Origin: Ipomoea triloba
Taxonomy: Eukaryota; Streptophyta; Magnoliopsida; Solanales; Convolvulaceae
Assembly (NCBI RefSeq): GCF_003576645.1
Contig: NC_044922.1
Span: 22,794,471 to 22,858,470, forward strand
Length of the DNA stretch: 64,000 nucleotides
Direction: 5' to 3'
Below are positions 1 through 13,205 of this stretch, in pieces. Below the pieces are notes generated by a model, which searched no databases, had not been told where the DNA came from, and saw only the letters and a list, made by a program, of their open reading frames with translations. Numbering within the stretch: the first letter of the stretch is position 1; each line of letters opens with the position of its first letter. The translations under genes and the position numbers were made by a program.

Positions 1-1424
1 CACTTCTTTTTCTTTTTCTTTTTCATGTTGTAAACACTTTTTTTTAAGAATTAGAAATTAAATTGCAGTAATCATGTTGTGTGGCAGGTGGGTTTATTTA
101 ATTTTTTTTTTTTTAACGATTTCAATTTTACTGGACTAATTCTAACTCCATAAGATTCTACCCCAGCACCCCTAGAGGTATTGCAGAGGAAAAACGTGAG
201 CCGCACAATCAGTTCGCTAGACTAATCCTAAACACACATGACCCCCTCCTCTAAATCCACTTTAAAGGTAAATTGCAAGTAAGAGAAGAAACAGCCCGCC
301 CACCAGTTAAATCACCTAATTTTTATACGTACATAAGGGATTCAAATCAATCCATACTTTTTATATCATCTTGAACTTTTTTTCATTCATATTTTCAGTG
401 AGATTTTCTAACCCCCACATTATTGCCTCTGATCGTAGCATCAAATCAAACTACGATTCACTATGCTAAGGGGCTTTATCTATTTTTCTTAATTTTACTA
501 TTGCCTCCTTGGCTCGTTATCAATGGAGTTATTTCACGGTTTTTAAGGAATTTTTGTAAGTGCGATTAGGAAAGAGAAAATGTGATAGGAGGAAAAAATA
601 AATAAAATAAATATAATTTTTTAAAAAATAAATAAATAAAATCAGTGTGACCAATCATTAAATTTCTTTTTTCTTAGAAACCTAAATAACCTCACTCTTG
701 CAGGAACACCCCAATCATCTCTCTCTTATCTTCTCTCCCCTTCATGTGGCTTTCATCCCCTAAAATATTGTGAAATAACCACTGATGTTGTTGCTCTTAC
801 TAGATTGTAAGAAGAGTTGATCAATGGCGGTGGCATTAAATGGAGAAATCTAACAAATATAGAACAAGTAAGACAAATTAAAGACTTGCATGCATTCCTT
901 TGAATATATAATCTAAGGAAAATAATTTACCACTTCTAATCAGCTACTCGTGAATTAAAAAAAGACAAATTATTTACTTTCACAGATTACTGGTGAATTT
1001 GGCTAATTATACTTTAAGGTAATAAAAAAATTATATAAATAGCTAATATAAACTCATACATAAATAAGTGACTAATAAATAGCGATAATTATAAGCATTT
1101 CTACCATAACTCTAAAATTAATCATAAGTTACTTTTTTTTTTTTGGTATTTCTTATTTTTAAATAATATTAAATAATGAGTCTTAATCCCAATGAGATTT
1201 CTCTTATTTGAACTCCTACTTATGACTTATGAGAGTATGTAAAAAAAGAATTTATGTATATTCATATTATGCTATGGTAAGTAGAGGTAGATCGATAAGA
1301 GACATGTACAAATTCTAACACAACCCGTGAATCCCTAATAAAAGAAATAAGAAAACGCAATAAAACTCAATCGCGTAATACATTCCTAATATTCTTAATA
1401 CTACTCATCACAAACTTATGTTAG
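1..1424. other. AT-rich spacer with repeat remnants, no gene
   Basis: No coding region is recognisable. Segments around 460-910 (a pyrimidine-rich stretch ending in a 'ttaaagacttgcatgc' motif) recur in diverged form at 9270-9490 and 12834-12870, so this is part of a dispersed repeat or segmental duplication. Poly-T and poly-A runs are frequent. Confidence 0.5.
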
Positions 1425-1814
1425 GCTCTATTTGGGAGAACTTATTATAGCTTATTTTAAGTTACAAATAAGCCATAAACTTTGTTTAGTAAAACATGAG
1501 TAGCTTAAAATAATAGTTTATTTTGAAATGTTATCCCAAGTAGCATTTAGCATTTCAAAATAAGTTCCTAACTTTTTAACTTTCTTTTTATCTTTATTAA
1601 TTTACAAAATTGGCACAATTTACCCTTCAATTAATGAATTAAAATCTTAATATATTTGTTTATCCTTTTATTCTTTTTGCCCTTATTAGCTAATTCAATA
1701 ATTAATTTTATTAAATATTTTAATTTCAATTATTTAGTTTATTAACTATTAATTTTTTTAATTTTTAATTTTTAACTAATTTTTTTGCTAAGCGTGCCAA
1801 ATATAACCTAAATC
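1422..1814. mobile_element. PIF/Harbinger-like MITE (probable)
   Basis: The left end reads TTA-GGCTCTATTTGG and the right end, on the reverse strand, TTA-GGTTATATTTGG. This is the pattern of PIF/Harbinger MITE termini (G-rich start, TTTGG, TA-rich target). The interior has partly self-complementary AT-rich arms ('agcttattttaagttac' type). No perfect 3-bp direct target duplication is visible, so the boundaries are approximate. Confidence 0.4.
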
Positions 1815-2039
1815 AACCCAATTGGCAATTGGTATTCACATGTATTAACACATCTATACTCTATACTATATATAAAAACATTATCCTCCTTCAAAATTTC
1901 CTGCCCAAACGTAGGGGCATTTTAGTAATATGGTAATTATTATTCTAATTATAATTAATTAATATTATTCTATCATAATATTAGTAATTATCGTAATCAT
2001 AATATATTATATATAGTATAGATTGGTAATTAGTTATTA

Positions 2040-2335
2040 GTAATTATGGTAATTATTATGATAGTATATTTGTATTATATAGATTAATACATATACGTGC
2101 ATTAATGTAATACCACTGAAAAATGTTTATGGTAATTAATTATTATGATAGTATATTTATATTGTATAGATTAATACATATACGTGCATTAATGTAATAC
2201 CACTTAAAATTGTTTATGGTAATTAATTATTATGATAATATATTTGTATTTCATATAGATTAATACATATACATGCATTAATGTAATACCACTGACAAAT
2301 GTTTATGGTATAGATTTATTTATTTATTTATTATG
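2040..2335. repeat. ~88-bp tandem repeat, about 3 copies
   Basis: A unit containing 'taatacatatacgtgcatta' followed by 'atgtaataccact' occurs at about 2084, 2171 and 2260, giving a period of 87-89 bp. Copies differ by a few substitutions and short AT indels. It lies inside the candidate Helitron. Confidence 0.8.
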
Positions 2336-2619
2336 GTAGAATAATAATCTATATTTATATCTATATCTATATAATAATATATAAAAATATATTAGTTATA
2401 ATTGTATGAAATTCTATTAATTATAATTGAATTCCATATATATATTATATTCCAATACCTATTTGTTTACAATTCCATTTATTTATTACCAAATTAGCAA
2501 TTATTACCAAAAGATATGTTATTATTATGTTAATGGTGAAAACATATGAATGGTAATCAAATGAATTACCAATTACCAATTATTACCAATTAACAATAAT
2601 AGCTATGCATCTCTCCCTT

Positions 2620-2825
2620 TATGGCTATAAATACAAGAAGAAACTCAGTCCACCACCACCACCACCACCAATTTTAATCTCTCTTAGTTCTGTTGTTTTT
2701 CGTTTGTGAAAACATCAATGTACATAGGAAGAATCACCCTTCTCCATAAAAGTGTGACATATTTACTGTTTTTTTTTTTTACTGTTCTTATCTTTTCTTC
2801 TTCTTCTTCTTCTTCTTCTTCTTCT

Positions 2826-2858
<33 letters not shown>

Positions 2859-3185
2859 ATTTTTTTGGTTGCATTCATTGTAGGTTCTTATATTTTGCAA
2901 TCACAAGCGCTAGGGTTAATTGTTGGTAGCTTCAATTGTTGAAAGGTAAGCTAATTTGTCAAATAACTACAACTTTTATTCTAAGTATTAACTATTCTTT
3001 TTTAATTGATTTTTTAACTATTCTTTTATATTTGAAATCTTATATTTCCAGCTCTCTTGATTCTTTAATTATAAATGCAGATATTTGGAGCCTAATAAGC
3101 AATGTGATGCAAAGGATAATGGATTTGTTAAGAGATGGATGTGAAAGTTGAGAAGCAATTAATAAAATATTTTCCTGTTGAAATC
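2620..3185 (+). other. Possible small transcription unit inside the Helitron
   Basis: A TATA-box-like 'ctataaataca' at about 2623 is followed by a (CCA)n tract (2651-2669), a (TTC)n/poly-T tract (2799-2857) and an AATAAA-containing stretch near 3160. The reading frame from the ATG at 2706 (78 codons) is low-complexity, rich in Phe and Ser, because it reads through the microsatellite; it does not look like a real protein. This may be a remnant of a host gene's promoter and untranslated region or pure chance in AT-rich DNA. Confidence 0.2.
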
Positions 3186-3489
3186 ATAGGCATTTTATGT
3201 TTTTGGGCATTAAAGATTTCAAATTTTAAATTTGTGTAATTTTTTAAATCTTAACATTTCATGGTTTTACATTACTTTGAATATGTAGTTGTTTTATTCG
3301 TTTATTCATGCCATGTTCAGAGGTGAAATTATAGGTAAAAAAAAGAATATTAAAAAAATAATTAATTGGAAATTAAAAGGCACGGAATTTAGGACATTTG
3401 AAAAAGTAAATTAATATTAAATATTTGATTGAAAATTGAACAAAAAAGGAATTGAATTTATTTTGACAATTAAGTTATTATAATTATAT

Positions 3490-5970
3490 TAATTTTATTA
3501 ATATTTATGAAGGAAAAAGAAAATGAATATATTAATATTTCATTGAAAATATAATTGGCAATTATATTACTTATTAATTATATGGAAATGAATATTAAAA
3601 TATTTTTATGAATGAAAAAGGAAATAAATATTACACACGGAAATCTATTATTAATATTATGTTACTAATGTTACTAATTGGCACAAGAATCAGACCAAAT
3701 GAAAAAGGAGATTAATAATAAAAATTCACTATAAATATAACATAGCTTTCCCTATTCAAAAATTAGTAACCACCAAATGAAATATTAGCAAAAAATTATG
3801 AAGGAAAAGGAAATGGAAATGAATATATGAAGGAAAAAGGAAATGAATATATTCATATTTCACTGGAAATATAATCGAAAATTATATTATAATTATAATT
3901 ATATTAATTATTTAGAATGAAAACAAAATAAATTTATTAATATTTCACTGAAAATATATTCAACAATTATATTTTTATAATTATATTACTTTTTAATCAT
4001 ATGGAAATTAATAATAAAATTTTATGAATGAAAAGAAAATAAATATTACACAGGAATCTGTTATTAATATTTTCTTACTAATTGGCAAGGAATCAGGTCA
4101 ATTAATTGGCAATTATTATCAGGAAAAAGGAATGGATGGAAAGCAATATTAATTCTTTTGATGAAGGAAAAAAGAAATGAATATACTAAAAAGAAAATGG
4201 AATATTGTGAAAACTGAAATGAATATATTAATATTTCACTTGAAATATAACACAACTTTTCACTACAAAAAAAATAGTAACCACAAAAGGAAAAAGAAAA
4301 TGAATATATTAATATTTCATTGGAAATATAATTGGCAATTATATTACTTATTAATTATATGGAAATGAATATTAAAATCTTTTTATGAATGAAAAAGGAA
4401 ATAAATATTACACACGGAAATCTGTTATTAATAAAAAAGGAAATAAATATTACACACGGAAATCTGTTATTAATATTAAAGGAAATAAATATTACACACG
4501 GAAATCTGTTATTAATATTATGTTACTAATGTATTACACACGGAAATCTGTTATTAATATTATGTTACTAATGTTACACACACGGAAATCTGTTATTAAT
4601 ATTATGTTACTAATGTTACAAATTGGCACAAGAATAAGGCCAAATGAAAAAGAAGATTAATAATAAAAATTCACTATAAATATAACATAGCTTTCCTTAT
4701 TCAAAAATTAGTAACCACCAAATGAAATATTAGCAAAAAATTATGAAGGAAAAAGAAATGGACATGAATATATGAAGGAAAAAGGAAATGAATATATTCA
4801 TATTTCACTGGAAATATAATCAAAAATTATATTATAATTATAATTATATTAATTATTTAAAACGAAAACAAAATAAATTTATTAATATTTCACTGAAAAT
4901 ATATTCAACAATTATATTTTTATAATTATATTACTTTTTTTTTGAAACCATAATTATATTACTTTTTAATCATATGGAAATTAATAATAAAATTTTATGA
5001 ATGAAAAGAAAATAAATATTACACGAGAATCTGTTATTAATATTTTCTTACTAATTGGCAAGGAATCATGCCAATTAATTGGCAATTATTATCAGGAAAA
5101 AGGAATGGATGGAAAGCAATATTAATTCATTTGATGAAGGAAAAAAGAAATGAATATACTAAAAAGAAAATGAAATATTATGAAAACTGAAATGAATATA
5201 TTAATATTTCACTGGAAATATAACACAACTTTTCACTACAAAAAAAATAGTAACCACAAAATGAATGACTAGGAAAAAATTATAAAGGAAAAAGGAATGT
5301 AAAATAATATTAGTTCTTTTTATGAAGGAAAAAGGAAATAAATATATTCAAAAGAAAATAAAATATTAGGAAAAACGAAATGAACATATTAATATTTCAC
5401 TGGAAATATAACACAGTTTTCTCTATAAACAAATTAGTAACCACCAAATGAAATATTAGGAAAAAATTATGAAGGAAAAAAATGGGAATGAATAATAATT
5501 TTTTTATGAAGGAAAATGGAAATGAATATATTTAAAAGGAAATGAAATATTAGGAAAAACGAAAGAAATATATTAATATTTCACTGGAAATATGACACAA
5601 TTTTCCATATGAAAAAATTAGTAACCAACAAATGAAATATTAAAAAAAATTATGAAGGAAAAAGGAATGGAGATCAATATTAATTCTTTTTACGAAGGAA
5701 AAATGAAGTGAATATATTTAAAAGGAAATGAAATATTAGGAAAAACAAAATGAATATATTAATATTTTACTGGAAATATAGCATAGCTTTCCCTACAAAA
5801 AATTAGTAACCAACAAATGAAATATTAGGAAAAAATTATGAAAGAAAAATGAATGACAATAAATAATTCTAATTATAAAGGAAAAAGGAAATGAATATAT
5901 TCAAAAGGAAATTAAAATATTAGAAAAAATAAAATGAATATATTAATATTTCATTGGAAATATAATCGAC
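3490..5970. repeat. Complex AT-rich repeat field with internal duplication
   Basis: Motifs such as 'aatatttcactggaaatata', 'ttagtaaccaccaaatgaaa' and 'atgaaggaaaaaggaaatga' recur throughout at roughly 190-bp spacing. A segment from about 3490 to 4090 is repeated almost entirely at about 4290-5080. Inside the second copy (4395-4625) a 'ggaaataaatattacacacggaaatctg' unit is amplified to about five copies. No gene is recognisable; open frames here are by-products of the repeats. Confidence 0.75.
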
Positions 5971-6778
5971 AATTATATTATTATAATTATATAAATTAAA
6001 TATTAATTAATTAATTATATTAATTATTAATTATATTAATAAATAATACTTCATAATAATTAATATTTATTAACTAGAAGGTTGAGCAATCCCCTCACCA
6101 ACTTTATATGTCGTTGATCAAATTAATTTGTACACGTGTGACATGAACACCGCATAAGGTCGAACATATTTAATATATAATAATAATAATTTTTGTATAT
6201 ACGAATTGATATTTCTATTAACGAAAAATAATTAATTTAGTGTAATTGACTAATAATAATTGCTTAATAATTATTATCGTAATTAAGCTAAATATTGGTC
6301 GTTCAATTTATTTTTATACTCCGTAATAATTAAAGTTAAATTATTTCTCATTTTTCCATATTTATTTTTGTAATAATATAATTACTTAAGTTATATTAAA
6401 TATAGATCTTTTTAAGATAATGGTAAACAAACAAGTCATATATTATTCAAGTAATTGAGTCATACTTTTGCACTAATCTTATAATCAAATAAATGTACAT
6501 GTTCAATATTATATTTTTTTAAAAATAATTTTATCTTTAATTTTATTATCTAAATAAATAATACAAAAATTTATCCGTGAATCGCACGGGTAATTGGACA
6601 ATTATTTGCTCTAATTCAAGCAAAGAAAATATCAAAAAACATAATCAATCCAACTAATTTCATCAATTGCGCTATATAATATTCGATGTTATAATTTATA
6701 TAATTGTATATCGATCCAAATATTCTTAAAATATTATAACAAATTAATTCCATGCAACGGCATGGGCGAAAATACTAG

Positions 6779-9269
6779 TAATTTATAAGAAAATTTACTT
6801 TGATATACGTTGTAGTTTCTCACTTTCTCCAAGCATTTTCGTGTAATGAGGGGGTTGTTGGATTTATCATTTATGCAAGACAGTTGGTTCACGGGCATTC
6901 AATTTGCATTGCTGTAACCTAGTTTTCATTTTTTCCATTTTTTATTTTTTGTCAACTTGAAAGAGTGTAAATTTTTAGTTGTTCTAACAATCTAACGTGC
7001 CATCATATAATATTTTCTAATTTTGTACATGTAATTGTTGTTAGAATATTTATTAATATTCTACTAAAATATATCATATATGTATGATAAAAATAAGTTT
7101 AATAATAAATCATTATGATTTGCACTATTGAGATTTGAGCTAAATTCATATTATAAAAAAGTTTATAAATCTAATCTATTTATCTAAAATTTTATAAGAG
7201 TCAATGATATTAGTCATTAACTGGGAAAATTTTTTTTGTTAATAGTATAAGTTGTGTTAATTGTTTGTTCTTTGTATTAGTTGTGTTGTTCCTTTGCACT
7301 TCTTTTTCTTCCAATTTTTACCCTTCACATTTTTTCTTTTAATCTTTATTTTAACATTAGTCCTTAGCAGGATTAAAAATTTGTTAATGATATAAGTGAC
7401 ATTAAATCTTTTATTTGGTGTTTCTTTTTTTTTTTTTTTTTTGTATTTTACATTTATAATTTCTTACCAATTTATCCTTAATATTTATTTCTTTTGTCAA
7501 TTTCACTATCACTATGTAAAATACAAACACATGCATACATGTGCGTATATGTAGTGTCTATACATATAGTTTAATTTAATAATAATTTTTAATTAATGAA
7601 TAATGCGTATCTATTTTCATATGGTTTTCTTATTTGAAAATTAACATTTATTTTTTTTTGAAAATATTAACATTTATTTATTTTAACTTCTTTTTTAAAA
7701 TTAAAATTTCACTTAAAAAAAAAAAGAGTTTAGTTTTTTATTTGTTTCTTATTTGATGTGGAATATATGCATCATTGAGTTATTGTCAACAAAATATTTA
7801 TAATTCATTTATTATAGTACCAATATTATATTAAAATTTAATTATAATAGAAGAAATTATAAGAAAAATTAATTGTATTTGTTAAAATTTAAATTTTATC
7901 GATATTATATTAAAATTTAATTATAATAGAAGAAATTATAAGAAAAACTAATTGTATTCGTTAAAAGTTGTTTTTTTTTTTAAAACACAATACCTACTAG
8001 TTCAATTCATTTTTTTTAAAAAAAACATTATGCTAGATAGTAAAATTTCTTATCATCACAATGTAAAATTCGGTATTCTAATATTGATAAGATTTATGTG
8101 TTTCTTTATTTATTTAATTATTTTGATCATTTGTTTTTACAACTTTTTTGTTGTTTATTGGTCATTATTCAATTGCACATGGTGTGTATTTGCAATTAGT
8201 ATAATATACAAACAAAATAATTACAATTCTACCTATCAAGGAAAAATTATAGAGAGCAACGAAAGAAATAAATATCCTATTCATCATCAAATTTTACAAT
8301 CTTAGATATGTCTGATCTCGTGCACTTTTGATTATAATTTATGTTTAAATCATACTATTTCTGTATGTTGAGTTACTTGCTATTACAATAATTTTACAGT
8401 TGCCACTATTTTTGTGAAATTAAAAATAATAATAACAATAATACATTAACTAGAGTTATACAAATCATCATCAAATCTAAAGTTGTAAGTTCAATCAAGC
8501 TAGGCATGAACTTATATGCCTTGGAACAAGTTGTTAAAGAATTTGTGTGGCTAAAATTTTTTCATCATCCAAGGCATGCATCCACACTCCATACATTATA
8601 TTTTCACCATCACTTTGCACCATTATCTCTTTACTATGTATTATCCACTACTTTTATCTCAGCTCCTTTCTTCATGCATAGATAGTGCTTATTGTATTGG
8701 TCATTACATCTATTGAATTTATTACATACCTATATCCATTATTGCTTTGTCTTTTCTTCCCTTATTTAATTTCCCTCTTATCTTAATATAGTTGAGAGAT
8801 TAATATATTCACATTCTCCCCAAAATTAATTTATTTTTCCAAAATATGTAAACAACAAAAATTTATAAATAAAATTGGAGGATGAGAATAACAATGGTTA
8901 TCTCCATTTGAATATAGACGTAGATAACCATCTACCATATTCCTCAATGATTGTCTGAATGACTTTTTCTACTAAAAGAATACTTTAGTCGATATTAAAT
9001 TTTTTTTTTTAAAGTCTTACTAAAGTCTAAACATAACAATTCAATTTCTACATGCATAGAGAAGATAGGTGTTGGTTTAACTTCAACATAGGCAAGATAG
9101 GAAAAACTTTTCATATAAGAACATAACCATGTCAGCTATTACCATACAACAATTAATTAATTGGTCCCATTACACTTTTTTTTTCCAAGTTGAAAATGCT
9201 TTTCTGGAGGTTTTTTTTTTTTTTGTTTTTTTGTTTTTTTGGTAAGTTAAGAACTCAATTTCGCTCACT
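6779..9269. other. AT-rich spacer, no gene recognised
   Basis: Only a short direct duplication is evident: about 75-80 bp at 7830-7890 repeated at 7895-7960 ('aatttaattataatagaaga' in both). The open frame at 7952-8305 has AT-driven composition (Phe, Ile, Tyr, Lys) and no recognisable motif, and was not called. Confidence 0.5.
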
Positions 9270-9572
9270 ATTTAGTTATAGGGCCTATTTAATTATTTTT
9301 CTTAATTTTACTATTGCATCCTTACTTAATGAAGTTGATCAATGCTGGATGCATTAAATGGATATTATCTATCTTTTAGGGAGAAAATAAATACGAAGAA
9401 AACCTAATAAATTTTTAGGGAGAAAATAAATATGAAGAAAACCTAATAAATATAGAGCAAGTAGGACAAATTAAAGACTTAGCATGCTTTTTTTTTTTAA
9501 ACCAAAAAACGATAGTGGATTATTGTAATAAAACTGAGAGAAAATCAGGGGGATAGAGTCCCAAAACAAAGA

Positions 9573-9577
9573 GTTAG
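9573..9577. repeat. Target-site duplication GTTAG, left copy
   Basis: The 5 bp directly before the LTR are repeated exactly at 12782-12786 after it. Confidence 0.85.
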
Positions 9578-10792
9578 TGTAACACCCTCAATTCTAGGAT
9601 AATAATAAAGGTAATAAAAGATAGAAATATATTTAAAAAAACATAAGGTTCTCAAATTCTACCAAACATCAACGAAAGCAAAACAAAACTCATAGGGATG
9701 TTATGCCACATTTAGGCCAACTAAGCATAAATGATAAGGCAATGTCTACAATCCTCATAACGCAATCCATAACTATCCAAAGAGTCAGTTATTACAACCT
9801 CAAAGTACTAGGTAAGGCTTACAGGTTCAAAGTCTAACAAAAGGAAATTATAACTAGACCAAGGAAGGTGTTAAGCGAATATCATACTAGCGCGTTCTTG
9901 AGGAAAGACTCTACTCCATACCTGAAAACATAAGTTTAAAAACTTAGCAAATATGCTAAGTAAACCCACTCCAACATGTAAAACTACATAATATACATTT
10001 GGTATCCAATATAGTTTTGCGACACGCACACACACACATATATATATACGCATCCACTAGCCAACTCTATGGAAGATTTTCAAAAGACTCATTCAACACA
10101 AGAACCATAGCCACGATACCAACATAAGAACGAGATAAAGATCACAACAAGGCTCAACTCAACCCATACTCAAAGACAACATAATGAGGTACAACATCAA
10201 TACTTTAGCAAGGAGTTTCATGAGCACAAGCTCTACCAAGATTATTTGGAGATATAAACACAAGCAACGGAGATAAACAATCCACATCATACTAGCTCAT
10301 TACATAAACCACTATTCGCATAGTAAGGTATAATCAAGATAGTTATATTTACCAAATACAAACGTGAACTAATGTGGAGGGCTTCCATACAATCTAAATA
10401 TCATATCACAGGTAATCAATACCACACAATACCAATGGAAACAGACATAGAACTTTAAGTGTATACACATCTTATTGGAATTTCAAGCCCAACGGGTTAG
10501 TTACTATCTCTTGCACCAGGATACGTTTCTACTAGGTGTCCAAAACAAACAACGGCAATTCGGAGCTTTCCACACAACCGGATCAGTTCACAATGGTTGA
10601 TCGAGGCTTTCCACACCATCGACCTGTCCGGAGCTTCCTACAAAACCGAACCCATTATATTGCAAACAGAGCTAGAGGCTTGCCAATCTCAACCAATACC
10701 ATAGTATTACAAATAAGTCCCCACACGGTCCAAAACCCATAGAACAATCTCAAAGAAGGATTCAATAACAAGGTGCATATCTCTCAATCCAA

Positions 10793-10794
<2 letters not shown>

Positions 10795-10851
<57 letters not shown>
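10795..10851. repeat. (AT)n microsatellite, 57 bp
   Basis: Uninterrupted AT dinucleotide repeat inside the solo LTR. Confidence 0.95.
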
Positions 10852-10853
<2 letters not shown>

Positions 10854-11990
10854 ATTCCAAGGAAATACATATGCAATGTAGAACAAAGGTAGTAACTCAA
10901 TAGTCAAATCATGCTCAAGAATTCCAAGGGAGTCATACTAGGTTCAAAAGAATTTATTCAAGAACAACACAGGATAGCAAATACACAATGGAAGATGATT
11001 ATCAATAAGAAGACAAAAGTTTCCAATACTCACAAGTCATAGAGATTATCAAAGAATATTATTCAATAATGAATAATACTTGACAAGCAAAGATAAGGGA
11101 TTCTTAAGACATCATAGCAAATCAACTGAAAGAACAATTGCATTCAAACATACTGGAAAGAGTGCATTGGAACAGTAACAACACTGAACTAGTGGAATCG
11201 AGTGGCGGGGCCAGTGGGCTCGCCGAGAAGTACCACATGAACAAATAAGGGAGATGGCGGAATTGAGGCTTCCGCCACTTGATACCGGCGTAGGCCTTGC
11301 ATGCAGGACTAGCTCACGGGCGTGCCAGCCCCGTGGGTCAGTTCTGTTACGTTAAAAATCATGGCGAGACAGTAAGCTTCAACTCAGTACATAGTAGGCA
11401 AAAATAGATATCCAACACTCAGATTTCCAGAATAGATACACCACATCAACATGAATTCAAGAATAGAATAAAATGGCACACCAACAATACAACAACACCT
11501 CAATAACAAGACACAATATCAAGGATGTTCAACCATAATATGCTCAAGAATCACAAGAAATACACACCATATCATACAAGAGTGGAAAAATAGGTTTTAT
11601 TGGACATAGGGTTACCTCTTGAAGCTATCTATTCAATCAAGGTCTCCCAAGGCTTATCCTAGCACATCTTCCATGCCTAGATCATCTTAGGACCCCATAC
11701 CCATCATGGAAAGGTAGAAGGAAAACATGAGAATAGTGAAATGAGAAAAGGAAAATGAGATACAAAGGTGAGTTCTTACCATAATCCAACTTGATATAGC
11801 ATAAAATATGAGTCTTGTCTTGGTTTATTGAGTGTGAGAAGAGATGAATATTTGGTATGGAGAATGGTGGTGAATAGAATGAGGATGAAGAAGGAAGGAG
11901 TGAATGCATGACTTGTGATATATATTAAGGTTTTGCTAGGTATATATATTAAGTTGGTAGGATAAGGTAAATATATACATATATTTATAT

Positions 11991-12454
11991 CAATGTTGCA
12001 AAAATCTCGTCCATGTACCGATTAATTGGCGCCTAGGCGCTAGGCACTGGCCGGCCACCTAGTGTATCACCATAATCAGTGGTCTAGGCGGCTGACTGCC
12101 TAGGCCTCCTAGGCACCTACTAGGCCATCTAGTCGGCCGATTAGCTATTGTTCCCTTCTTTTATAAATGGGTTATTTCACCAAAAACAACATCGTTTTAA
12201 GCGAAATAACCTTAAATTGTTCAAACTCTAGATGTTTTTTAGGTTAATATTTAATATTTTAGTATTCACTATTAAAGTATTAAATAGTTTATAATTATCA
12301 AGTGTTAAAAATTAAAAAAATATTAAACAAATTTTTTAAAAATAAAAAATACACGGGCGCCTCAGCTCGCCGCCGATTAATCCCCTCCTAGGCGCTCTAG
12401 GCGCTAGGCACCCCTTGAGTGCCTGAGGAGCGCTTTGCGATTTTTTCAACCATG
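11991..12454. mobile_element. GC-rich hAT-like MITE, copy 1
   Basis: The ends are inverted: 'caatgttgcaaaaa' on the left and 'catggttgaaaaaa' read from the right. The flanking octamers (ATTTATAT, ATATATAT) are similar, as for a hAT 8-bp duplication in AT-rich DNA. Both arms are unusually GC-rich and built from palindromic 'cctaggcgctagg' modules; the centre is AT-rich. The same family occurs at 39992-40417. Confidence 0.65.
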
Positions 12455-12833
12455 ATATATATATATGTATTAGGGTGAAGTAGAGTATAAATAGGCCTTT
12501 GAATTATACAAGGCTTATAGGAATTCAAATATTAATTTATATTGGGCTATAAGGTTTAACCAACAATAAGGGATTAATTGAAGTCCACAAGGTAATGGGT
12601 TAAAATGCCTTAAAGGAAAAATATACACATATCCAATCTTATAAGAATTTGGCTTAAGGAAAAATATGATTTCCTTATGAATTATTCTGAAATGAAGGAT
12701 TTAAGCTTAGAAGAAGAATCATTTTCTTTTGAGAATAATTATGGGAAGAAATGTTGGAATAAATTATTACGGGATGTCACAGTTAGGTTGAGAGTAGGCT
12801 GCTATAGCTAAACTATGAGCTAACAAGTTAAGA

Positions 12834-13066
12834 CATGCATGCTTTAATTTCCTTTGTCCACAAAAAGTGAAATTTTTCATCCCGGAATCTCACACCCCTC
12901 CTGCCCAACAGCTTTATATATACTTGCATTCCCATGAGTTTGTGAAGAGACTTGCATGCTTTAATTTCCTTTGCCTACAAAAAGCGAAATTTCTAATCCC
13001 GGAATCTCACACCCCTTCCCAATAGCTTTATATATACTTGCATTCCAATGAGTCCGTGAAGAGACT
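12834..13066. repeat. 117-bp tandem duplication with TATA-like motif
   Basis: Two adjacent copies share 'catgctttaatttccttt', 'cccggaatctcacacccc', 'agctttatatatacttgc' and end in 'gtgaagagactt'. They differ by about ten substitutions. The 'ttatatata' core could serve as a TATA box, but no downstream gene is evident. Confidence 0.8.
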
Positions 13067-13117
13067 TAGGTGAGTCCACAAGGACTTAGGGAAAGTATGA
13101 ACTCATTTGATCATAAG

Positions 13118-13205
13118 TCTATATATATAATACCGCCTCCACCCACTAAGGCTCGAACCCATGACTTCTTATTTGGGAGATGTATGATACACCGTAATTG
13201 CAATT
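13118..13205 (-). mobile_element. tRNA-derived SINE fragment
   Basis: The minus strand contains a 'catgggttcgagcctt' stretch, a match to the RNA polymerase III B box (GGTTCGANNCC), followed by 'agtggg'. The same module occurs at 20.4, 43.2, 56.9 and 58.4 kb. This copy is truncated. Confidence 0.5.

Larger units (their letters stand above)
1853..6778 (+). mobile_element. Candidate non-autonomous Helitron, 4.9 kb
   Basis: The left end starts TCTATACTCTATACTATATA (a TC-start typical of plant Helitrons) and is preceded by A. The right end has a short hairpin, stem CCATGC/GCATGG with loop AACG (6750-6766), followed by an AT-rich spacer and CTAG at 6775-6778, followed by T. The A^T insertion context and hairpin-CTRR end are the Helitron hallmarks. 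A second hairpin of the same style (CCGTG-CACGG) lies at about 6571-6585 without CTRR, perhaps an older nested end. No Rep/helicase frame is visible inside; the contents are AT-rich tandem and interspersed repeats plus a small possible transcription unit at 2.6-3.2 kb. Helitrons leave no target duplication, so the call rests on the termini only. Confidence 0.6.
9578..12781 (-). mobile_element. Solo LTR of a Ty3/gypsy-like retrotransposon, 3.2 kb
   Basis: The plus strand begins TGTAACACCCTCAATTC and ends GGATGTCACA, bounded by an exact 5-bp duplication (GTTAG). No internal retrotransposon domains or second LTR are present, so this is a solo LTR left by LTR-LTR recombination. Orientation is inferred from the minus strand, where the start-like 'TGTGACATCC' lies on the right, a CT-rich leader and GT-AG-like exon/intron sequence follow (11.6-11.9 kb), and the end reads GGGTGTTACA; the 34-kb solo LTR has the same organisation on the plus strand. 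It contains a (TA)n tract and a hAT-like MITE (11991-12454), so the LTR proper is about 2.7 kb. Confidence 0.8.
9485..12829 (-). mobile_element. LINE-like 3' fragment (split by the solo LTR)
   Basis: On the minus strand a short sequence ending in 'ccactatcgttttttggttt' and a poly-A run (poly-T at 9488-9499) is flanked by similar 13-14-bp sequences: 'gacttagcatgc' before 9488 and 'agacatgcatgc' at about 12831. Short 5'-truncated insertions ending in poly-A with a long imperfect target duplication fit a non-LTR retrotransposon. The insertion itself is only about 140 bp; the remainder of the interval is the solo LTR. Confidence 0.4.

Noticed and set aside
2706..2942. 78-codon frame rich in Phe and Ser
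   Set aside because: It is produced by a (TTC)n and poly-T microsatellite; the opposite strand gives an equally long Lys/Glu-rich frame.
7952..8305. 117-codon plus-strand frame
   Set aside because: AT-driven composition, no motif, no promoter or splice context; likely chance.
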